Shown one piece after another: positions 33,268-39,987 of a stretch of DNA of 39,987 nt (within the stretch, counting starts at the first letter, position 1; each line of letters starts with the position of its first letter). The position numbers and the translations under genes are program-made. The stretch lies in the NCBI GenBank assembly GCA_016214265.1, contig JACROU010000022.1, forward strand, positions 1 through 39,987, in the 5' to 3' direction. Source of the stretch: Candidatus Omnitrophota bacterium. GTDB taxonomy: Bacteria > Omnitrophota > Omnitrophia > Omnitrophales > JACROU01. The notes below the pieces were generated by a model, which was given only the letters and a program-made list of their open reading frames with translations, searched no databases and was not told the origin of the DNA.

Positions 33268-33376
33268 TAAGTCCCCTCTAGAGAGGGGTGGCGCCGAAGG
33301 CGACGGGGTGTGTAATAACATTGGATTTTACACCCTCCCCCTGCTTTGCAGTGTGCCCCTCTCAAGAGGGGAATTA
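33268..33376. repeat. Large imperfect inverted repeat (MITE-like) after the AbrB-like gene
   Basis: The left arm (33268-33316: TTAAGTCCCCTCTAGAGAGG, then GGTGGCGCC, CGACGGGGTGTGTA) is matched by an inverted right arm (33328-33376: TACACCCTCCCCC ... CCCCTCTCAAGAGGGGAATTA). The pairing is interrupted in the middle. Elements with CCCCTCTAGAGAGGGG and GGCGACGGGGTG modules are, from memory, common in MAGs of uncultured phyla. It has no gene and lies between two near-identical 21-bp stretches (33232-33252 and 33384-33404). Confidence 0.75.
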
Positions 33377-33456
33377 CCCCAAACCCGGCCAAATAACTGT
33401 CTTGGCAATTACCCCTCATCCTTAAGTATAAGCACCCTTCATGAAAAGTCTCCGGA

Positions 33457-33485
33457 TTGACAAGCCGAGTGTTTCCCTTTATAAT
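33457..33485 (+). promoter_or_regulatory. Consensus sigma-70 promoter of the toxin-antitoxin operon
   Basis: TTGACA (33457-33462) and TATAAT (33480-33485) match consensus fully, with a 17-base spacer. Transcription should begin near 33492, inside the operator. Confidence 0.93.
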
Positions 33486-33486
33486 T

Positions 33487-33522
33487 AGGTCGAATAAACG
33501 ACCGGTCGTTTAATAGGTCGAA
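33487..33522 (+). promoter_or_regulatory. Palindromic operator for the Phd-RelE operon
   Basis: An 18-bp perfect palindrome, TAAACGACCGGTCGTTTA (33495-33512), is flanked by direct repeats AGGTCGAA (33487-33494 and 33515-33522). It lies at the transcription start of a consensus promoter, just before the antitoxin. Phd-family antitoxins, with their toxin, repress their own operon at such palindromes, so this is the likely autoregulatory site. Confidence 0.75.
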
Positions 33523-33532
33523 AGGAACTCTC

Positions 33533-33805
33533 ATGACTAAAACATTATCTGCTTCAGAAGTGAAAACCCGGTTTTATGAATTGTTGAAAGCTGTTGGAAA
33601 TCGGGGAGATGAGGTTGTTGTGACCCGGGAAGGAAAACCGGCAGCAATTATTATGAATTTTGAAGAGTTTGAACAATTGATGGAAACTCTGGATGTTTTA
33701 TCGGATCCCAAAACAGTAAAACGCCTCAGGGAGGCCAGAGAATATATTAAAAAGGGAGCCAAATTATTGACTCATGAGGAAGTTTTTGGAGAGCCTCTCA
33801 GGTGA
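33533..33805 (+). CDS. Phd/YefM family antitoxin
   Basis: The 90 residues begin MTKTLSASEVKTRFYELLKAVGNRGDEVVVTREGKPAAIIMNFEEFEQL, the Phd/YefM DNA-binding domain. The C-terminal part (about 55-90) is charged and would neutralise the toxin. AAAGGAAC precedes the ATG. The toxin gene overlaps by four bases (GTGA). Codon use here is more A/T-rich than in the flanking metabolic genes, suggesting acquisition by transfer. Confidence 0.93.
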   Translation: MTKTLSASEVKTRFYELLKAVGNRGDEVVVTREGKPAAIIMNFEEFEQLMETLDVLSDPKTVKRLREAREYIKKGAKLLTHEEVFGEPLR

Positions 33806-34116
33806 TTTTCATCAAGTATTCAATCGCTTATCTTCCGCGGGTAAAAGAAGATATCAAGCATTTTTCTCCGCAAGTAAAACGCCAGGTACTTGCTGCCATT
33901 GATCAAATCTCTCAAAATCCGTATACTGCTGCGAAGCAATTAAGAGATGAGTTAAAAGGGCGCTGGAGTTATCGTACGACGCATTATCGAATTATTTATG
34001 AATTGGACACCAAAAATCGAAAAGTGATTGTTGTCCTCATCGCCCATCGCCGTTCGGTATATACGCGCCTTTTGGAAATGATAAGAGAGGGAAATCTTGA
34101 AAAATCTGTGGAATGA
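33802..34116 (+). CDS. RelE/ParE family toxin
   Basis: The 104 residues follow the RelE/ParE pattern: a helical start (YLPRVKEDIKHFSPQVKRQVLAAIDQISQNP), KQLRDELKGRWSYRTTHYRIIYELDTKNRKVIVVLIAHRRSVY. The YRIIYE and IAHRRSVY stretches are those of RelE-type mRNA interferases. The start is GTG overlapping the antitoxin stop. The aldolase gene starts inside its last 20 bases. Confidence 0.92.
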   Translation: MIFIKYSIAYLPRVKEDIKHFSPQVKRQVLAAIDQISQNPYTAAKQLRDELKGRWSYRTTHYRIIYELDTKNRKVIVVLIAHRRSVYTRLLEMIREGNLEKSVE

Positions 34117-36085
34117 CAAAGAGGCCAAGGGCCTCAATCGGCTGGAACAACTGGTGTACCGGTCACGCCTGATCGGGAGCGAGCCCAAGCTCTGTGTATG
34201 GGGCGGCGGCAATACCTCCACGAAATGGGAGGAAAAGGATTTTCAGGGCCGTCCTCGGCGGGTCTTGCGCGTTAAGGGTTCCGGGTCCGACCTCAAGGTG
34301 TCTGAGCCAAAACATTTTACTCCGCTGGATTTGGATCTGGTGCTTCCGGTTTATGATCGCGAGTCAATGACTGACGAGGACATGGTCAGTTTCATCGAGC
34401 ATTGCATGCTCAGTCCCAAAGCGCCGCGCGCTTCCATCGAAGCGCTTCTGCACGCGTTTCTCGATTATCCCGACATCGATCACACGCACGCCGATGCCAT
34501 TCTTGCCGTGACTAATAACGCCCGCGGCCGTGAGCTGGCCAAAAAACTTTTCGGCAACGAACTCGTTTGGGTTCCGTACGTGAAGCCGGGATTTACGCTC
34601 TCGAAAGTCGTGGCGGATCTGGTACGTGAAAATCCGAAGGCCCGCGGCGCGATTCTGGAACATCACGGACTGATTACGTGGGGAGAAGATTCGAAAGAAA
34701 GCTATTCGCGCACCATTGATTACGTGACGCGCGCCGAAAAGTTTTTTGCCAAAAGAGAGAAAGCGTACTCAATTCTTGGCGGCCAGAAAGTGAAAACTCT
34801 CCCGGAAGAAGCGCGTAAAGAATGGCTCCGAAAAAATTATCCGGTGATTCGCGGTGTGGTCAGCAAAAACAAGCTGGTGATTTTGCGTTATGACGACAAG
34901 CCAGAAGTTCTCGAATTCGTTAATTCTAAACTTGCGCCGAAAGTCTCGCAAATTGGGCCCGCGACGCCTGATCACATGCTCCGGACGAAACGCGTTCCGC
35001 TTTTTGTGGATCCTAAAAAACCTCTCGCGCCGCAAATTGAAACCTACGCCGAAAATCATCGCCGTTATTACGAGAAACACAAACAGCCGGGCATGTTCAT
35101 GCTCGATCCGTATCCGGTGGTGATTCTGGTTCCCGGCATCGGCATGATCACGACCGGCAAAGACGCGATTTGCGCCGATATTGTCGCGGAAATTTATGAG
35201 CACGCCATTCAGGTTCAGAAAGATGCGAGCCTGTGGGCGCCGTACAAATCGCTTTCCGAAAAACTCGCGTTCGAGATGGAATATTGGTCGATGGAACTTT
35301 ACAAATTGTCGCTGGCGCCGAACGAAAAGCCGCTTGCCCGGAAAATCGCTTTGGTCACAGGAGCCGAGGGAGCGATTGGCCGTGCGATTGTAAAAAAACT
35401 TCGGGACCAAGGGGCACAAGTGATCGCCGCTGATCTGAAAAAAGGTTCCGATCCTTTTTCGATCACCCTGGACGTCACGTCCGAAAAAAGCGTGACTGCC
35501 GCCATCGACAAAATTCTACTCACTTTCGGCGGCATCGATATTCTCGTCTCCAACGCCGGCATCGCGACGGTCGCCAGTCTGACCGACCTCAAGCTCGAGC
35601 AGTGGGAGAAAAATTTAGCCGTGAATGCCACCGGGCATTTTTTGGTAACGCGCGAGATCTTGAGAATCATGCGTCCGCAAGGCATCGGCGGTTCGATTAT
35701 TTTCATCACGACGAAGAATGTGCTCGCGCCCGGAAAAGATTTCGGCGCTTACTCGTCCTCCAAATCCGCGCAGGCTCAGCTCTGCCGCATCGTCGCCATT
35801 GAAAACGGGGAGTTCGGTATTCGCGCCAACATGATTAATCCGGACGGAATTTTTGAAGGTTCGGGACTGTGGAACGAGAAGGTCCGCAAAGACCGCGCCG
35901 AGAGTTATAAGATTCCCGAAAACGAACTGGAAGATTTTTACCGGAAAAGAAATTTGCTGAAGATCCGCGTCACGGGCGAGGACGTAGCTGAATCGGTGCT
36001 CTTCCTTGCCTCCGACAAATCCGCCAAGACGACAGGCTGTATTTTGACCGTCGACGGCGGTGTCAAAGAAGCCTTCCCGAGATAG
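34097..36085 (+). CDS. Bifunctional class II aldolase / short-chain dehydrogenase
   Basis: The 662 residues join two enzymes. Residues about 10-400 are a class II (RhaD/FucA-type) aldolase with WGGGNTSTKW, zinc-binding HTHADA and LEHHGLITWGED. Residues about 412-660 are a short-chain dehydrogenase with LVTGAEGAIGRA (NAD site), VSNAGIA and the catalytic YSSSK, ending in LTVDGGVKEAF. The layout is that of the rhamnulose-1-phosphate aldolase/lactaldehyde dehydrogenase family. It may cleave a deoxysugar phosphate and oxidise the aldehyde; the substrate is not certain. The start is TTG at 34097 after GAGAGG, overlapping the toxin by 20 nt. Confidence 0.9.
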   Translation: MKNLWNDKEAKGLNRLEQLVYRSRLIGSEPKLCVWGGGNTSTKWEEKDFQGRPRRVLRVKGSGSDLKVSEPKHFTPLDLDLVLPVYDRESMTDEDMVSFIEHCMLSPKAPRASIEALLHAFLDYPDIDHTHADAILAVTNNARGRELAKKLFGNELVWVPYVKPGFTLSKVVADLVRENPKARGAILEHHGLITWGEDSKESYSRTIDYVTRAEKFFAKREKAYSILGGQKVKTLPEEARKEWLRKNYPVIRGVVSKNKLVILRYDDKPEVLEFVNSKLAPKVSQIGPATPDHMLRTKRVPLFVDPKKPLAPQIETYAENHRRYYEKHKQPGMFMLDPYPVVILVPGIGMITTGKDAICADIVAEIYEHAIQVQKDASLWAPYKSLSEKLAFEMEYWSMELYKLSLAPNEKPLARKIALVTGAEGAIGRAIVKKLRDQGAQVIAADLKKGSDPFSITLDVTSEKSVTAAIDKILLTFGGIDILVSNAGIATVASLTDLKLEQWEKNLAVNATGHFLVTREILRIMRPQGIGGSIIFITTKNVLAPGKDFGAYSSSKSAQAQLCRIVAIENGEFGIRANMINPDGIFEGSGLWNEKVRKDRAESYKIPENELEDFYRKRNLLKIRVTGEDVAESVLFLASDKSAKTTGCILTVDGGVKEAFPR

Positions 36086-36123
36086 CACCTTATGACATTT
36101 GAAATTATGATTTGATCGTTTGT

Positions 36124-36187
36124 GTAGGGGCGACCCTTGTGGTCGCCTAACGTGACGCGCGCGGGCGACCACAAGGGTCGCCCCTAC
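36124..36187. repeat. 24-bp perfect inverted repeat (GTAGGGGCGACC family), possible bidirectional terminator
   Basis: GTAGGGGCGACC-CTTGTGGTCGCC (36124-36147) is exactly inverted at 36164-36187 around a 16-base loop. The two flanking genes converge on it, so it may end transcripts from both sides. The GTAGGGGCGACCCTTGTGG core is, from memory, a widespread dispersed repeat in uncultured bacteria. Confidence 0.9.
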
Positions 36188-36210
36188 GGTAGACAAAAGC
36201 GGATAGGCTC

Positions 36211-37368
36211 TTAAATCTTTTCCTTCGCGACCATCGCCTCGATTGCTTTTTTCAAGGGCAGGGGGGCGATGAGTGTGGTCGCGATGCACATCAGAGTAAC
36301 CGACCCAAAAAGCGCGTCATCAATAATATTCATGCTTTTTCCGATGCTGGCGATAATCAGTCCCACTTCTCCGCGTGGAACCATGCCAATACCCACCACG
36401 AGTGCCTCTCGCCACGAGCCACGACAAAAAACCACGCCCAATCCCGCGCCGATCAATTTAGCTAGCACCGCCACGAGAATGAGAACACAAGCCATCGGCC
36501 AATTCTGCCAAACGGCCATCAGATTGACCTGAAATCCCATGTACACGAAAAATATCGGGGCGAAAAGGTGGGACAGGGGATGCGTCAGTTCCGCGAGCTT
36601 CGTATCTCTTTTCATACTGAGGGCCATACCCAGAAAAAACGCGCCAATAATGGGCGCGAGTCCCGCGGTGTGAGCGACAAACGCTGCTATGAATAAAATT
36701 CCGATGATCAAAACAAATTTAGAATCGATCTCCAGTTTGTTCAGCCATCTGTGAATCGGATTCATTGCCAGCCACATAAGTGGGATGAACACGAAGAGAA
36801 AAAATCCCGCGGGCAGTACGCGTGTCAGCCAGCCGGACGATCCGTTGTTTCCAGTTTGCTCGAGAATCAAAACGGCGGTAAATACCAGAAATCCCAAAAT
36901 ATCATCCACAACAGCGGCGACCAATACGGTTTGCGATGAGCGGTGATGGACAAGATTTTGATCCATAAAGACGCGCGCAGAAATGGCGACACTGGTAGCG
37001 GTGAACGTGGACGCGACAAACAGCGCCACTTTTAGGTCATAACCGTACGCGCGCGCAGTAAGATATCCGGCAATAAATGGAAGGATGACGCCGAGTGCAG
37101 CCACCAACGTTCCGCGAAAGCCAACGGAAATAATTTGATAAACGTTAGTTTCCAGTCCGATGATGAAAATTAAAAAGACAATGCCGATTTCGGCAAAGGC
37201 CCGGAGAAGATGAATGTCGAACTGCCAGTGCTGCCAGACGGCAACACTGCCGAGCACGATGCCGAACAGGATTTCACCGAACAGGGAACTGACCCCGATT
37301 TTGCGGGAGAGAATTCCGGCAATGCGGGCGAAAATAATAATCGCGGCGATTTGAATCAACCAATCCAT
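36211..37368 (-). CDS. CPA2 family cation:proton antiporter (Na+/H+ or K+/H+)
   Basis: The 385 residues are almost all membrane: about 11-12 helices with the CPA2 features FGEILFGIVLGS, EIGIVFLIFIIGLETN, FTATSVAISARV, the paired aspartates in VVDDILG, and GLAPIIGAFFLGMALS. No C-terminal RCK/TrkA domain is attached, so it resembles NapA/NhaS3 or short KefB-like exchangers. It exchanges Na+ or K+ for protons. CGGAGAAA lies before the ATG. On the minus strand a TATAAT box (37394-37399) is upstream without a good -35. Confidence 0.93.
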   Translation of the reverse strand: MDWLIQIAAIIIFARIAGILSRKIGVSSLFGEILFGIVLGSVAVWQHWQFDIHLLRAFAEIGIVFLIFIIGLETNVYQIISVGFRGTLVAALGVILPFIAGYLTARAYGYDLKVALFVASTFTATSVAISARVFMDQNLVHHRSSQTVLVAAVVDDILGFLVFTAVLILEQTGNNGSSGWLTRVLPAGFFLFVFIPLMWLAMNPIHRWLNKLEIDSKFVLIIGILFIAAFVAHTAGLAPIIGAFFLGMALSMKRDTKLAELTHPLSHLFAPIFFVYMGFQVNLMAVWQNWPMACVLILVAVLAKLIGAGLGVVFCRGSWREALVVGIGMVPRGEVGLIIASIGKSMNIIDDALFGSVTLMCIATTLIAPLPLKKAIEAMVAKEKI

Positions 37369-37452
37369 TGAGTGATTTCTCCGTAAAGCTTACATTATAT
37401 CCAGCATTCCTCCCGGTGTGCTAGGCTTTAATTGAAGCGGAGGTCAGAAGTT

Positions 37453-39987
<2,535 letters not shown>

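Noticed and set aside
33268..33376. CRISPR array
   Set aside because: There is one inverted element with two arms, not multiple direct repeats with spacers, and no cas gene.
33245..34116. A mobile island with integrase or attachment site
   Set aside because: Only a toxin-antitoxin pair and an inverted repeat are present; no integrase, transposase or tRNA-derived att site was found.

Overview
The window is gene-dense, GC-moderate bacterial chromosome and reads as core metabolism rather than a phage or plasmid island. It has an LpxD acyltransferase and lipoprotein and Sec signal peptides (Gram-negative envelope), a ferredoxin-linked 2-oxoacid oxidoreductase (anaerobic or low-potential metabolism), C5-type tetrapyrrole synthesis, and many overlapping start/stop junctions. 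The N-terminal domain of the 1312-residue protein at 17369-21307 resembles a family I associate from memory with Omnitrophota (PVC-related uncultured bacteria). An Omnitrophota-like origin is my best inference; nothing here proves it.

Layout. Positions 1-17398 are almost entirely plus strand. First is panB, then a tetrapyrrole block: a short precorrin-2 dehydrogenase, a truncated CcsA/HemX-like membrane protein, hemA, hemC, a cobA-hemD fusion, a cyclophilin lipoprotein and hemB. A signalling block follows: membrane histidine kinase, receiver-histidine kinase hybrid, single receiver, and a small beta-rich protein. This runs without a gap into a GH1 beta-glycosidase, hemL and a polyprenyl synthetase. 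A consensus promoter then drives yicC, gmk, rpoZ, a disrupted coaC and coaB. HemA, HemL, HemB, HemC, HemD, SUMT and the dehydrogenase make a route from glutamyl-tRNA to the precorrin-2/siroheme level. No hemE, hemN or hemH is present in the window.

Positions 17369-21640 are minus strand: a TraB/ChaN-like plus Ser/Thr-kinase fusion, tRNA-Leu(UAA) and tRNA-Cys(GCA). Positions 21775-24707 hold an ECF sigma factor, its anti-sigma factor and three secreted proteins. Then come a NifS/IscS cysteine desulfurase and folE, convergent with lpxD. Next are a 43-residue membrane protein, a GT2 glycosyltransferase, a methyltransferase, a YHS-type Cu(I) P-type ATPase and an ABC-2 exporter pair in one tightly packed run. 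Positions 32942-34116 are an accessory patch: an AbrB-like regulator, a large imperfect inverted repeat, and a Phd/RelE toxin-antitoxin operon with a consensus promoter and palindromic operator. A bifunctional aldolase/short-chain dehydrogenase, a minus-strand CPA2 antiporter and a 2-oxoacid:ferredoxin oxidoreductase pair, whose beta subunit runs off the end, complete the window.

Several families of short dispersed palindromic repeats sit in the intergenic gaps, and some supply stop codons or possible alternative starts. The observations most worth following are the kinase fusion with paradoxical topology, the repeat families, the internal deletion in coaC, and the short sirC/HemX pair. I found no CRISPR array, transposase, integrase or prophage gene.
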